NCBI GenBank assembly: GCA_031292575.1
Contig: JARLGX010000015.1
Coordinates: 62,001 to 126,000, forward strand
Reading direction: 5' to 3'
DNA: 64,000 nt
From: Paludibacter sp.
GTDB taxonomy: Bacteria; Bacteroidota; Bacteroidia; Bacteroidales; Paludibacteraceae
Shown here: in pieces, positions 1 through 9,197 of the stretch
Position numbering within the stretch: the stretch's first letter is position 1
Layout: each line of letters begins with the position of its first letter
Made by a program: the position numbers and the translations under genes
The notes under the pieces: model-generated
What the model saw: only the letters and a program-made list of their open reading frames with translations
Databases searched by the model: none
Told to the model about the DNA's origin: nothing

Positions 1-17
1 TTATTATTTTTATTACC

Positions 18-46
18 AAGGGATATGCAAAACATATCCCTTTTTT
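18..46 (+). terminator. Rho-independent terminator of an upstream gene
   Basis: A 10-bp perfect stem (AAGGGATATG at 18-27, CATATCCCTT at 33-42) with a 5-base loop is followed by a T run. It presumably ends a gene lying left of the window; no coding sequence is visible before it. Confidence 0.8.
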
Positions 47-143
47 GTTGAACTTCAACACACTAAAATTTGTTTTACGTATTGAAAAAAAAGATGTATT
101 TTAGCACTCCAATAATAAAATAAAAAATCAAAACATAAATAAT

Positions 144-1892
144 ATGGATAACAATGCATTACTAACTGAAGTGTTGGCCAAAGCGCAAATATGGTTGGAT
201 GGAAATTACAACGAAGAAACCAAAAACGATATCAGACGCATGATAAATGCTGATGAAAAAACCGAACTGATTGAGTCATTTTATCGCGATTTGGAATTTG
301 GAACCGGTGGTTTGCGGGGCATTATGGGAGCAGGAACTAACCGCATGAACATTTACACCGTTGGCGCCGCTACACAGGGTTTAAGCAATTATCTGAAAGC
401 ACAATTTCCACATGTTCCGCAAATAAGTGTAGTAATTGGTCATGACTGTCGCAACAATAGCCGCCTTTTTGCTGAAATATCAGCCAATATCTTTTCGGCC
501 AACGGCATTAAAGTATATTTGTTCGAAAGCCTGCGCCCAACCCCGGAAGCTTCGTTTGCTATCCGTCAACTTGGTTGCCAGAGCGGAATAATCCTTACAG
601 CATCGCACAATCCGAAAGAATACAACGGATACAAAGCCTATTGGGACGATGGTGCACAAATGATTGCTCCCCACGACGAGAATGTGATTACAGAAGTAAA
701 TAAAATTGCCAGTGTTGACCATATTAAATTCAACGGAAATCCCGCTTTGATTGAAATAATCGGCGAAGAGATTGACAAAGCATTTATCGAAAACATCAAA
801 AAACTGTCGCTTTCGCCCGATTCTATCAAACGCAACAGTAATTTGAAAATTGTATATACTCCTATTCATGGCACAGGAGTTATGCTGATTCCACGGGCTT
901 TAAAAGAATATGGTTTTACAAACGTGATTCATGTTCCCGAACAAGATGTAACAAGCGGTGATTTTCCAACCGTGGTTTCTCCCAACCCCGAAGAACCTGC
1001 TGCATTGGATATGGCGGTAAAAAAAGCAATCGAAACTGATGCTGACATTGTAATGGCTTCCGATCCCGATGCTGACAGGCTCGGCATTGCAGTGAAAAAC
1101 GACAAAGGCGAATGGATTTTAGTCAACGGAAATCAAACTGCCTTGTTATTCATTTATTACCTGATCCGTCGTTGGAAAGAATTAAATAAATTGTCAGGCA
1201 ATCAATATATTGTAAAAACAATTGTTACCACCGAGATTATTAAACAAATAGCCGAGCGAAACAATGTGGAAATGTTCGACTGTTTTACCGGATTCAAATG
1301 GATTGCAGCTGTAATCCGTGAAAATGAAGGGAAAAAAGAATACATTGGCGGCGGCGAAGAAAGTTACGGTTTCCTTCCCGAAGAATTTGCCCGCGACAAA
1401 GATGCCGTGTCCTCGTGTGCCATGATGGCGGAAATTGCAGCCTGGGCAAAAGACAACGGTAAAACTCTCTTTGAACAATTGCAGGATATCTACGTGGAAT
1501 ACGGTTATGGTAAGGAAAAAGGTATTTCAGTAGTTCGCAAAGGCAAATCGGGAGCCGAAGAAATTGCTCAAATGATGCGCGACTACCGCAGCAATCCTCC
1601 AAAAGAAATTGCCGGATCGAAAGTAATCATCGTCAAAGACTATGATTCATTGAAAATGACCAATATGGTAAGTGGCCAGGTAACTGATTTGGTGATGCCA
1701 GCAACTTCCAATGTTTTGCAATACTTTACCGAAGATGGAACAAAAATTTCAGTTCGTCCTTCGGGCACCGAACCAAAAATTAAATTCTACGTGGAAGTAC
1801 GCGGTGAAATGAACAGCAGAGCCGACTACGATGCTGCCGATGCTGCTGCCAATAAAAAAATTGAAGCAGTTCGCGCTTCATTGGGAGTGTAA
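144..1892 (+). CDS. pgcA: Phosphoglucomutase/phosphomannomutase (phosphohexomutase family)
   Basis: Predicted cytoplasmic alpha-D-phosphohexomutase, 582 residues, interconverting hexose 1- and 6-phosphates for glycogen, nucleotide-sugar and envelope synthesis. The phosphoserine loop TASHNPKEYNGYK has its serine near residue 154. The metal-binding loop DPDADRLGIAV lies near residue 310, a sugar-binding GGGEESYG loop follows, and the C-terminal phosphate-binding loop RPSGTEPKIKFYV is intact, so all four family motifs are present. The length of about 580 residues fits the PgcA/PGM2-like branch rather than the roughly 460-residue ManB/GlmM branch. The gene is monocistronic, standing between the terminator at 18-46 and a strong terminator at 1942-1978. 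Whether glucose or mannose phosphate is preferred cannot be read from the sequence. Confidence 0.93.
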   Translation: MDNNALLTEVLAKAQIWLDGNYNEETKNDIRRMINADEKTELIESFYRDLEFGTGGLRGIMGAGTNRMNIYTVGAATQGLSNYLKAQFPHVPQISVVIGHDCRNNSRLFAEISANIFSANGIKVYLFESLRPTPEASFAIRQLGCQSGIILTASHNPKEYNGYKAYWDDGAQMIAPHDENVITEVNKIASVDHIKFNGNPALIEIIGEEIDKAFIENIKKLSLSPDSIKRNSNLKIVYTPIHGTGVMLIPRALKEYGFTNVIHVPEQDVTSGDFPTVVSPNPEEPAALDMAVKKAIETDADIVMASDPDADRLGIAVKNDKGEWILVNGNQTALLFIYYLIRRWKELNKLSGNQYIVKTIVTTEIIKQIAERNNVEMFDCFTGFKWIAAVIRENEGKKEYIGGGEESYGFLPEEFARDKDAVSSCAMMAEIAAWAKDNGKTLFEQLQDIYVEYGYGKEKGISVVRKGKSGAEEIAQMMRDYRSNPPKEIAGSKVIIVKDYDSLKMTNMVSGQVTDLVMPATSNVLQYFTEDGTKISVRPSGTEPKIKFYVEVRGEMNSRADYDAADAAANKKIEAVRASLGV

Positions 1893-1941
1893 GAACAGTT
1901 AGCAGTGAACAGTTATCAGTTATCAGTATTCAACTTTAATA

Positions 1942-1978
1942 ATAAATCCCCGTTACAGAATATGTAGCGGGGATTTAT
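1942..1978 (+). terminator. Terminator of the phosphohexomutase gene
   Basis: A 15-bp stem (1942-1956 with 1964-1978, one G-U pair) carrying CCCCG/CGGGG and a 7-base loop, 50 bases after the stop codon. AT-rich ends on both sides could let it work in both directions. Confidence 0.8.
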
Positions 1979-2036
1979 ATTTTAGCGTGAGTTCGATATA
2001 AGCAAGCTCCTATTAATCAACTGAATTTCATCTTAG

Positions 2037-2129
2037 AATCCTGAAAGGATTCAATGTAAATAACCGCGGGTGAATTGAAAATCAGCGAAGCTAAACCCGT
2101 GGTTATTTACATTCAAGTCCTTCGGACTT
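2037..2129. repeat. Three-hairpin palindromic intergenic element (REP/BIME-like)
   Basis: The centre is a 19-bp inverted repeat, AATGTAAATAACCGCGGGT at 2053-2071 against 2095-2113, with one mismatch that would be a G-U pair in RNA and a 23-base loop. It is flanked by two small hairpins: AATCC-tgaa-aGGATT at about 2037-2052 and AAGTCC-ttc-GGACTT at 2115-2129. The element lies between the convergent ends of pgcA and the arginine operon. No coding potential was seen. The symmetrical layout resembles REP-type elements, but mobility is inferred, not shown. Confidence 0.7.
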
Positions 2130-2182
2130 TAAAAAATAAAGTTGTTGTGATTTGAGAACGTAATATCGAACTCAAGTTAGAT

Positions 2183-3424
2183 TTAAATAATAAATCCATT
2201 AATTGTCGTTTTTATTATTTCAATACATTCGAGCAATTGTTTTTCGGTTATAACCAAAGGCGGTGCAAATCGAATAATGTTCGTATGTGTAGGCTTTGCG
2301 AGCAATCCGTTTTCGAGCAACTTCAAGCAAATATCCCATGCCAGATTTTTATGACCTTCATTGTTGATAACCAAAGCATTCAGCAATCCTTTCCCACGAA
2401 TAAACGAAGCCACTTTCGATGTTTCACAAAATGCAGTCATTTCCTTTCGGAACGTTTTTCCCAGTGCAAATGCTTTTTCAGCAAGTTTTTCATCGCGGAT
2501 TACTTCCAATGCTGAGATAGCTACTGCGGCTGCCATCGGGTTTCCTCCAAAAGTAGAACCATGCTGCCCCGGCTGAAAAACCGCCATGATTTCATTACTC
2601 GACAAAACGGCTGAAACCGGATAAACTCCACCCGACAAAGCTTTTCCTAAAATAAGTATATCGGGATGGACTTCTTCATAATCGCAAGCCAGCAATTTTC
2701 CGGTACGGGCAATTCCCGTCTGCACTTCGTCGGCAATAAAGAGAACATCATGCAGCTGGCAAAGGTCGTAACACTTTTTCAGATAACCATCGTCCGGCAC
2801 ATAAGCTCCGGCTTCACCCTGAATAGGCTCCACCAAAAAGCCGGCAATGGTTGGATTTTCATTCAACACTTTTTCAAGGGCGGCATCGTCATTATAAGGA
2901 ATCACAATAAAGCCCGGAGTAAACGGACCGTAATGCGTATAAGCATCCTGATCGACCGAAAATGAAACAATGGTGGTTGTCCGTCCGTGAAAATTATTTT
3001 CGCATACCACAATTTGAGCTGAGTTATCTGGCAGTCCTTTCTTTTCGTATGCCCATTTGCGGCAAAGCTTTATGGCAGTTTCCACGGCTTCGGCACCGGT
3101 ATTCATGGGCAATACTTTTTCATAATTGAAATAGGAGGTAACAAATTCTTCGTAAAGTCCAAGCCGGCTGTTGTAAAAAGCACGCGAAGTTAAAGTAAGC
3201 TTCTGAGCCTGCTCAATCATCGTGCTGATAATTTTCGGATGGCAATGACCCTGATTAACCGCTGAGTATGCCGAAAGAAAGTCGTAGTATCTTTTTCCAT
3301 CCACATCCCATACAAACACACCTTCGCCCCGATCCAATACCACAGGCAGCGGATGATAATTGTGTGCACCGTACTTATTTTCAAGCTCCATTAATTCAGA
3401 AGCCAATCGTTTTATATTTTCCAT
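2183..3424 (-). CDS. rocD: Ornithine aminotransferase (ornithine--oxo-acid transaminase)
   Basis: PLP-dependent class III aminotransferase, 413 residues, moving the delta-amino group of ornithine to 2-oxoglutarate to give glutamate semialdehyde. [13 protein letters not shown] carries the PLP-contacting aspartate, and [14 protein letters not shown] holds the Schiff-base lysine. The N-terminal region ([14 protein letters not shown]) is typical of ornithine rather than acetylornithine transaminases. The ATG at 3424 was chosen over an in-frame ATG at 3487 because the latter overlaps the preceding gene and adds 21 unrelated residues. It is the last gene of a leftward operon after ctlX and a deiminase-like gene, which strongly supports ornithine as substrate. 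Confidence 0.93.
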   Translation of the reverse strand: MENIKRLASELMELENKYGAHNYHPLPVVLDRGEGVFVWDVDGKRYYDFLSAYSAVNQGHCHPKIISTMIEQAQKLTLTSRAFYNSRLGLYEEFVTSYFNYEKVLPMNTGAEAVETAIKLCRKWAYEKKGLPDNSAQIVVCENNFHGRTTTIVSFSVDQDAYTHYGPFTPGFIVIPYNDDAALEKVLNENPTIAGFLVEPIQGEAGAYVPDDGYLKKCYDLCQLHDVLFIADEVQTGIARTGKLLACDYEEVHPDILILGKALSGGVYPVSAVLSSNEIMAVFQPGQHGSTFGGNPMAAAVAISALEVIRDEKLAEKAFALGKTFRKEMTAFCETSKVASFIRGKGLLNALVINNEGHKNLAWDICLKLLENGLLAKPTHTNIIRFAPPLVITEKQLLECIEIIKTTINGFII

Positions 3425-3462
3425 AAATTTTAAATATCTCTTAATTATGAATTGTACATTAA

Positions 3463-4386
3463 TTAAAACACCTCCGCCATCATGCATCGCACACTTCCTC
3501 CTCCTACTTTCTCGATAGTTGGAATTGGGATGACAATTAATTCATTATAGGATGTAAAGCGTTCAATCTGATGTTCGGTAAGCGAATCATAAGCCGATTG
3601 CGACATGCATAAATAGCGTTTGCCTGCAATGTTTTTTACCTGTAACATATTGCCTGCAAAGTGATGCATTTGTTCTTCCGAAATTGGTATAATTTCCTTT
3701 CCTGTTTTCAGTATTGAATCGGTTACGGTTTTACGCTCAACTTCATTATCAATGCAATCGGTACAAATAACAGCATATTCCTCAGCCACGCTCATCATCA
3801 CATTGGTATGGTAAATTGGCAACCGTTTTCCGTTTACCAACTGATTGGCTGTGAAATAAACAGGTGTGAATTCAAACACTTTGCAAAACTGTAAAAATAC
3901 TGATTTATCGGTTCGTTCGGACAACGCGGCATAAGCAATCCTGTTTTCCCTATCGAGAATCATGCTTCCCGTTCCTTCCAAAAACAGATGCTGGTCTTCC
4001 CAAAAAGTGAAATCGTCAACATTCTTGATTGTACAACCCTGTTCGGTCAGGTATTCCAATATATCTTCACGCCTTTCGTTCCGGCGATTTTCGGCAAACA
4101 TAGGATATAAAACCACCTGTCCATCACAATGGAACGAAACCCAGTTATTTGGGAAAATAGAATCCGGAGTGTGAGGCTCCGGAGTATCTTTCACAACCAG
4201 TACCTTTATTCCATTCATTCTCAATTTATCAACCATTCCATTGAATTCAGCAAGTGCAAGTTCCTGAATAACAGTTCCCGAAACAGCATTCTTTTGCTGA
4301 AAATGATTGTTTACGGCTGTTTGATCGTTGAACCCGAATGCCACAGGTTCAATCATCAGAATAGTATGTGTAGTTTGTTTAGTCAT
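3463..4386 (-). CDS. ctlX: CtlX-type citrulline hydrolase (amidinotransferase-fold)
   Basis: 307-residue member of the guanidino-group-modifying (pentein) superfamily. The opening [20 protein letters not shown] is characteristic of CtlX, the citrulline ureidase that converts citrulline to ornithine, CO2 and ammonia. Probable catalytic residues are the acidic residue in LEGTGSM, the histidine in IYHTNVMMS, and the cysteine at about 301 in GGGSVRCMM near the C-terminus. The ATG at 4386 sits 5 bases after the stop of the preceding gene; a TTG at 4395 is the only longer alternative. The neighbours, a deiminase-like protein upstream and ornithine aminotransferase downstream, agree with a citrulline-to-ornithine step. 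The exact substrate is inferred from family and context. Confidence 0.82.
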   Translation of the reverse strand: MTKQTTHTILMIEPVAFGFNDQTAVNNHFQQKNAVSGTVIQELALAEFNGMVDKLRMNGIKVLVVKDTPEPHTPDSIFPNNWVSFHCDGQVVLYPMFAENRRNERREDILEYLTEQGCTIKNVDDFTFWEDQHLFLEGTGSMILDRENRIAYAALSERTDKSVFLQFCKVFEFTPVYFTANQLVNGKRLPIYHTNVMMSVAEEYAVICTDCIDNEVERKTVTDSILKTGKEIIPISEEQMHHFAGNMLQVKNIAGKRYLCMSQSAYDSLTEHQIERFTSYNELIVIPIPTIEKVGGGSVRCMMAEVF

Positions 4387-4391
4387 AATTT

Positions 4392-5312
4392 TCAATATTC
4401 ACTTCTTACCAACGGCAAGGTGGAGCATCGCAGCAATCCGCCCATTTTTGAAATTTCGTTATACGGAACCCGCTCAACGGTTAAACCCCAGACATTCTCC
4501 AACTGTTCATTCAAGCGGTTAAAACCCTGCTCGCTAACCACCACCGAGGGCGAAATGGAAAATACGTTTGCATTCATAGTATACATTTCTTCCTGTGTGA
4601 TATTAAAAATATTCTGTCGTCCAAACATTTCCACCAGCATGTGGTAATCTTTTTCATTTGAGAATCCGTCCTTATACAATATCGCTTTGTCCTTGCCTAC
4701 GGGCATAAACGTACAATCCAAATGCAGCACACCAAGCCGTGGATTCGTATCGTGCTTTTTCAATTCTATGGGAACAAAGTTTTTTTCCGGAATAATTTCT
4801 TTCAGGAAATTGAACGCGTATAAATTGGTGCGGGCTGTTTTCAGTTGCGGATAATCGGGTTTGGTGTACAACCCTACAAATACCGTATCGTTCAGCAATA
4901 CCACATCACCACCTTCTACATGCGCTTTTTCGGGTAAATTATATATTTTATTGTAGGCTATCTGATCGTAAATAACCTCGTAAGCCTCTTTCTCATCTTC
5001 ACGGTCGGGAATAATATTCGAGTTGATAATCTTATCGCCAATTACAAAACCCACATCACGTGCAAAAACCTGATTGCAATTTTCCAGGGTCCACGGGCGG
5101 AAAACCTGTACATTGTACTTGAGCAACACTTTTTCAAAAGCACTCATCTCTTTGTAAATAGCTTCTTCGGTTGGGTACACACCATTCAAAATTGATTCGT
5201 AAGACTTGGCATCAAACACTTTGTCGAGTGTCGGCACTTTCCCAATGGAGCCTGGTTGCCCCAAAACAACTGTCAGCAAGGTAGCTGTCTCGTTTTTTAC
5301 ATTCAAATTCAT
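4392..5312 (-). CDS. Arginine deiminase-like / dimethylargininase-family hydrolase
   Basis: 306-residue single-domain pentein-fold protein. HVEGGDVV contains the substrate-binding His-Glu-x-x-Asp set, LGVLHLDCTFMPVG contains the catalytic histidine, and GGLLRCSTLPL contains the nucleophilic cysteine at about residue 296. The likely reaction is arginine (or a methylated arginine) to citrulline plus ammonia (or an amine). It is shorter than classic ArcA (about 410 residues) and nearer the DDAH-like branch. It is first in the operon. The Bacteroidota -7 box TATCTTTG (minus strand, 5328-5335) overlaps the alternative TTG start at 5330, so the ATG at 5312 is the better start and leaves a short leader. 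Arginine versus dimethylarginine cannot be decided here; CtlX and ornithine aminotransferase downstream favour arginine. Confidence 0.78.
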   Translation of the reverse strand: MNLNVKNETATLLTVVLGQPGSIGKVPTLDKVFDAKSYESILNGVYPTEEAIYKEMSAFEKVLLKYNVQVFRPWTLENCNQVFARDVGFVIGDKIINSNIIPDREDEKEAYEVIYDQIAYNKIYNLPEKAHVEGGDVVLLNDTVFVGLYTKPDYPQLKTARTNLYAFNFLKEIIPEKNFVPIELKKHDTNPRLGVLHLDCTFMPVGKDKAILYKDGFSNEKDYHMLVEMFGRQNIFNITQEEMYTMNANVFSISPSVVVSEQGFNRLNEQLENVWGLTVERVPYNEISKMGGLLRCSTLPLVRSEY

Positions 5313-5502
5313 AGTACGGACTTTTGACAAAGATACAACTCTAACTTCGATTTTAAAATAGTAGAAATAAAAAACTGTCTAATAATTGCATAAATATTTA
5401 TTATTCGTTTAGCAACTGTTGTATTACTAATTGTTATGGCTTCAAGTACTGTTTATTTTTGAAAATGAAGTACTTTTGCAGGGAATAGAATTTGACCGTA
5501 AA

Positions 5503-6759
5503 ATGACACAACATACATCCATAGGGCTCTATCTCTCAAACACTTCCAATAAAAAACTTATTCTTGAACAAATCATGGCGAATCGCTTTTTGCGTGAAGT
5601 GATTGATTTAAGTACAATGAAAGGGGCGTTGCATTCCACCATTACGATTAATCGATTTGTGGAAGATGAAATCCGTCACGACCGCTTCCTTATTCAGACA
5701 AAGGAGAATTCAAGCCTTGGTTCCATGTCGAGCGGACAACAGAAAAAGGCAGTGCTCGATTACCTGATTGCCCAAAAGCCTCAATACATGGTGCTCGACG
5801 ATGTGTATAGCAATATCGACAAAGCAACACAAGAAGCAATAACAATTACCTTGGGACAACTGGCAGAGACCACTTTACTGATTCAGCTTTTCTTTCGAAA
5901 ACGGGACATATTGCCCTGTATCCAAACAGTTTATTCGATTGACGAACTGAACAACATCGTAGCGGTACAAAATGTAACTGATTTTCTGACTGCCGGTGAA
6001 TCTCTTAAACTTAAGAAACATCAATTCATTATTCCATCGGAATACAATGCCCACCGCTTAGATATAAATCCATTGATACAACTCAACGATGTATCGGTGC
6101 GCTACGTGGAAAAACCGGTGTTAGACAAAGTGCGATGGACTATCCGCCAGGGCGAATTCTGGCAACTGGCCGGACCAAACGGTTCGGGTAAAAGCACTTT
6201 GTTGTCGGTTATTATTGGCGATAACCCACGCGGATACGGACAGGACATGATTCTTTTCGGAAAAAAGAAAGGCTCCGGCGAAACCATTTGGGATATCAAG
6301 CGACAAATCGGATACTTTACGCCGGCCATGATACTCCAATTTACGCGCGACGACACGGTTGAGAATATGATTATTTCGGGATTGGTTGATTCTGTGGGAC
6401 TTTACAGCCAACCAACAGATATGCAAAAAGATATTGCCCGTCGCTGGATTGATATGCTGGGACCAACATTTCGGAATAAATACTTCCAAAGCCTCTCCAT
6501 AGGTCAGCAACGCATGGTGATGGTAGCCCGCGCCATGGTGAAACATCCTCCGCTGCTTATTCTCGACGAGCCAACCATTGAGCTGGATGACGAAAACAGC
6601 CGGTTGTTTATTGATATGGTAAACGCTATTGCCGCCGAAAAGAAAATAGCTATTCTGTACGTTTCGCACCGCGATGAGCCGGGTTTGAGACCTGAAAAGG
6701 TTTTTGAGCTGATACCGGGAGCCGAAGGATCAACAGGGGTGATAAGAGAAAATGCATGA
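5503..6759 (+). CDS. Tandem ABC ATPase, ModF-like, with degenerate first domain
   Basis: 418-residue soluble protein with two ABC modules and no membrane segment. The second module is complete: Walker A GPNGSGKS at about 224-231, signature SLSIGQQRM, Walker B LLILDEP and an H-loop YVSHRDE. The first module has a signature-like SSGQQKKAVLDYL (76-88) and Walker B-like YMVLDD, but no Walker A or preceding strands; the protein starts about where that region should be. ModF-type proteins have two full domains, so this one appears N-terminally shortened. The ATG at 5503 is preferred over an upstream TTG at 5431, because a -7 box TACTTTTG lies at 5471-5478. The gene stands alone with no permease nearby, so its role is unknown; it may be regulatory rather than transport. 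Confidence 0.75.
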   Translation: MTQHTSIGLYLSNTSNKKLILEQIMANRFLREVIDLSTMKGALHSTITINRFVEDEIRHDRFLIQTKENSSLGSMSSGQQKKAVLDYLIAQKPQYMVLDDVYSNIDKATQEAITITLGQLAETTLLIQLFFRKRDILPCIQTVYSIDELNNIVAVQNVTDFLTAGESLKLKKHQFIIPSEYNAHRLDINPLIQLNDVSVRYVEKPVLDKVRWTIRQGEFWQLAGPNGSGKSTLLSVIIGDNPRGYGQDMILFGKKKGSGETIWDIKRQIGYFTPAMILQFTRDDTVENMIISGLVDSVGLYSQPTDMQKDIARRWIDMLGPTFRNKYFQSLSIGQQRMVMVARAMVKHPPLLILDEPTIELDDENSRLFIDMVNAIAAEKKIAILYVSHRDEPGLRPEKVFELIPGAEGSTGVIRENA

Positions 6760-6959
6760 ACTGTGATTAAACGAATAAAGTAAATTAGCCTATCGTAATA
6801 CAATTCTGATAAGCAGAGTTTTACAAATTAAAGTAGAATCATATCAATAAAAAAAAACGGAAAAAGATATTTTAAAATGCTTTTAAATACGTATTATTGC
6901 AGTGAAAAAATGAAATCAATCTTTAAATGATTTAGTAATTGAAATCAACATCTTTAAAT

Positions 6960-7889
6960 ATGAAAAAATCATTAACTGTATTTTTGTCAATAGGTTTAGG
7001 TTTATTCCTTTCATTTCAGGCACATGCCGAAAACTCAGATTCAATTAAAGTAAAAAAATCGGGGTTTGTAGTTGGGCTTAAGTACTTATCAAACAATGTT
7101 TATTTGGGAAGAATTGATTCTGCTAACATTATGTATCTGGTTCCATCAATCGGATATTATCATAAATCGGGGTTGCATGTTGCCGCATCATTATCTTATC
7201 AGCTTGATGCCGGACTTAACAAAATAGATGTATTTTCGTTTGAAGGGGGATATGATTTTAGTATTGGTGAGCAATTTAGTGGAGGACTGTCTGTTGAAAA
7301 AGATTTTTATGACTCAAACAGCATCTCTTTAAATTCCGTAAATAATCTTGGTGTAAGCTCAAACTTTTCTTACGATTTTGATATTGTATCTCTGAATATC
7401 GGGGCGGGCTTGGCTTTTAATGATAAAACTGATATTATTACTGAATTCGGATTAAATAAAAGCTTCGAGATTGGCAAATTAGTTATCGAACCCAATATAA
7501 AGTTTAATGCCGGGACTCAAAACTATTATAACTCCTACCTTATTGCAGGAAAATCACATATTACCGGCAATACAGGTCATGGAAAAGGTATAGGTAGTAT
7601 AAAAAGTAACGGCAAAAGTAAATCCGGCAACAATGGAACCACAACTACAACTACAACCACAACCGCAGCTACATATTCTGTAGTGGAAGCCTCTACATAT
7701 AAAGTGTTGGATTATGAAATTAGCGTTCCTATTTCTTATAGTCTTCACAATTTCAAATTTGATTTAGTGCCAACATATGCCATACCGGTAAATGCAGCCA
7801 CCATTTTATCCTCTACGGGTAGTATTGAGAAAGAAAATATATCAAATCATTTCATTCTTCAATTTGAAATTGCGTACAAGTTCTACTAA
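6960..7889 (+). CDS. Predicted outer-membrane beta-barrel protein with a poly-threonine loop
   Basis: 309 residues beginning with a clear signal peptide (KK, hydrophobic core, cleavage after FQAHA). The mature part is a series of alternating amphipathic strands (for example YLVPSIGYYHKSG and LHVAASLSYQLDAG) and ends in an aromatic residue (AYKFY), as expected for a small outer-membrane barrel. Around residues 212-240 a low-complexity Gly/Ser/Lys stretch runs into nine consecutive threonines, probably a long surface loop. The ATG at 6960 is chosen because the signal peptide starts there; the longer TTG start adds seven residues. No family could be named. It stands alone, with no clear operon partner. 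Confidence 0.6.
   Translation: MKKSLTVFLSIGLGLFLSFQAHAENSDSIKVKKSGFVVGLKYLSNNVYLGRIDSANIMYLVPSIGYYHKSGLHVAASLSYQLDAGLNKIDVFSFEGGYDFSIGEQFSGGLSVEKDFYDSNSISLNSVNNLGVSSNFSYDFDIVSLNIGAGLAFNDKTDIITEFGLNKSFEIGKLVIEPNIKFNAGTQNYYNSYLIAGKSHITGNTGHGKGIGSIKSNGKSKSGNNGTTTTTTTTTAATYSVVEASTYKVLDYEISVPISYSLHNFKFDLVPTYAIPVNAATILSSTGSIEKENISNHFILQFEIAYKFY
7638..7664 (+). repeat. ACC/ACA/ACT trinucleotide tract inside the barrel gene
   Basis: Nine successive threonine codons made only of ACA, ACC and ACT form a near-repetitive tract in a loop of the outer-membrane protein. Slippage here would change loop length without shifting the frame. Confidence 0.7.
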
Positions 7890-8046
7890 TGGTTACTTTC
7901 GGTTAAGAATCAGCTAAAGAGTTGCTATCGCAATTTTCAATAGAACTCCATGCTTCTAACTTATCAGTACAATTAAATCTTATGAACATTTTCTTGTTTG
8001 CGACGGTTACATAATTTTAATCAATTTGTATCCACTTCTGCAATGT

Positions 8047-9126
8047 ATGATATCAGTTAATTCATTCAAAGGTCTGCCATTCGAACATGAATCTTTTTTA
8101 ATTAAAGAATATGATTCGTTTGTCACAACATGCAACTATATAAAGCTATTTGTCACAACGAGTGATGTAAATTATATGCTTGTACATGAGAATGATAAAT
8201 TGATTGACGTGTTGATATATGACATTAATGGTGACACGGCTACCTGCCTGAATTCACTTGCTTACCTCGACCAAAAAATATTCAGATCATTTGCAAACCA
8301 TTTATTTGACAGCTTTCCTTCAATAAAAAAAATTGAATATCCATCTTCCTATAACAATTATACTTTAAACAAATCTGTTCTAACACTTCGATCAGACGAT
8401 TATGTTATAAGTTTACCTTTAACAACAGATGAATACTTTCAAAATCTGGGATCCAGCACCCGAAGTAATATAAGAAAACATAAAAATAAATTCTTGAGAG
8501 ATTATCCACAAGCTAATTTCATCACAAAGATTGGCTCCGAGATTGAAAAAGGTATTGTTGACAAAATTATACAGCTAAATTTTGAAAGAATAAAATCCAA
8601 AGGAGAAATTCCCCATTCAAATCACACTCATACTAATGACTTCTACAAATACTCCCAATACTACGGATGTGTTTCGTATATAGAAATAGATGGATTAATT
8701 GTTGCCGGAAGCATAGCATTTGTATTAAATAAAAGTATCTATTCATATTTTATTGCACACGATAATAATTTTTCAAAATACAATGCAGGACAATTAGGCT
8801 TAATTTATTTAATTCAAACTTCCATCGAGAAGGGACTATCAGAACTTCATTTATTGTGGGGAGAAACAGATTATAAAACAAGATTTTTAGCTAAACCTCG
8901 CCCAATGTATTCATATATAGTATATAAAACGCTTTCGCGGCATTTTATTACAAGTAAAATAAAAGAAATGTTTTCACTTGTTTTATACCAATTTAAACGT
9001 TCAAAACTTGCCAAACCATTAAAAAGAGTATTAAAAAAATTCCAAAAGAAAAGTTTTCAAGAATTAAGCAAGCTGGAATATATGTTTTTGATATTCAGTA
9101 ATTCTTACCTTTTATTCTGTTTATAG
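8047..9126 (+). CDS. GNAT/FemAB-like acyltransferase (BioF2/CelD-type)
   Basis: 359 residues. The central part reads like the GNAT acetyltransferase_6 (BioF2-like/CelD) family: YFQNLGSSTRSNIRKHKNKF near residue 130, then an acceptor-side strand region, GSIAFVLNKSIYSYFIAHD, and the C-terminal GETDYKTRFLAKPRP motif, similar to the conserved YK-F site of this family. Relatives transfer acyl or aminoacyl groups during polysaccharide or peptidoglycan modification; the substrate here is unknown. The ATG at 8047 is favoured over a TTG at 8026. The gene is unusually AT-rich even for this window and stands alone between two intergenic gaps, which could indicate acquisition, but no mobile element is next to it. 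Confidence 0.6.
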   Translation: MISVNSFKGLPFEHESFLIKEYDSFVTTCNYIKLFVTTSDVNYMLVHENDKLIDVLIYDINGDTATCLNSLAYLDQKIFRSFANHLFDSFPSIKKIEYPSSYNNYTLNKSVLTLRSDDYVISLPLTTDEYFQNLGSSTRSNIRKHKNKFLRDYPQANFITKIGSEIEKGIVDKIIQLNFERIKSKGEIPHSNHTHTNDFYKYSQYYGCVSYIEIDGLIVAGSIAFVLNKSIYSYFIAHDNNFSKYNAGQLGLIYLIQTSIEKGLSELHLLWGETDYKTRFLAKPRPMYSYIVYKTLSRHFITSKIKEMFSLVLYQFKRSKLAKPLKRVLKKFQKKSFQELSKLEYMFLIFSNSYLLFCL

Positions 9127-9197
9127 TGTGAAGAGTGGAAAATTCTTGGAAATCTGCACTAAATTTGAAAAGTGGGCAGGTAAACAAAGATTAATCT

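Noticed and set aside
4129-4647. 172-codon plus-strand frame opposite the arginine operon
   Set aside because: It overlaps two catalytically complete genes on the other strand and starts inside one of them.
6121-6669. 182-codon minus-strand frame
   Set aside because: Antisense shadow of the ABC domain with Walker motifs; no independent signal.
8047-9126. Horizontally acquired island around the GNAT-like gene
   Set aside because: AT-rich, but flanking genes are housekeeping and there is no integrase, tRNA junction or repeat pair around it.
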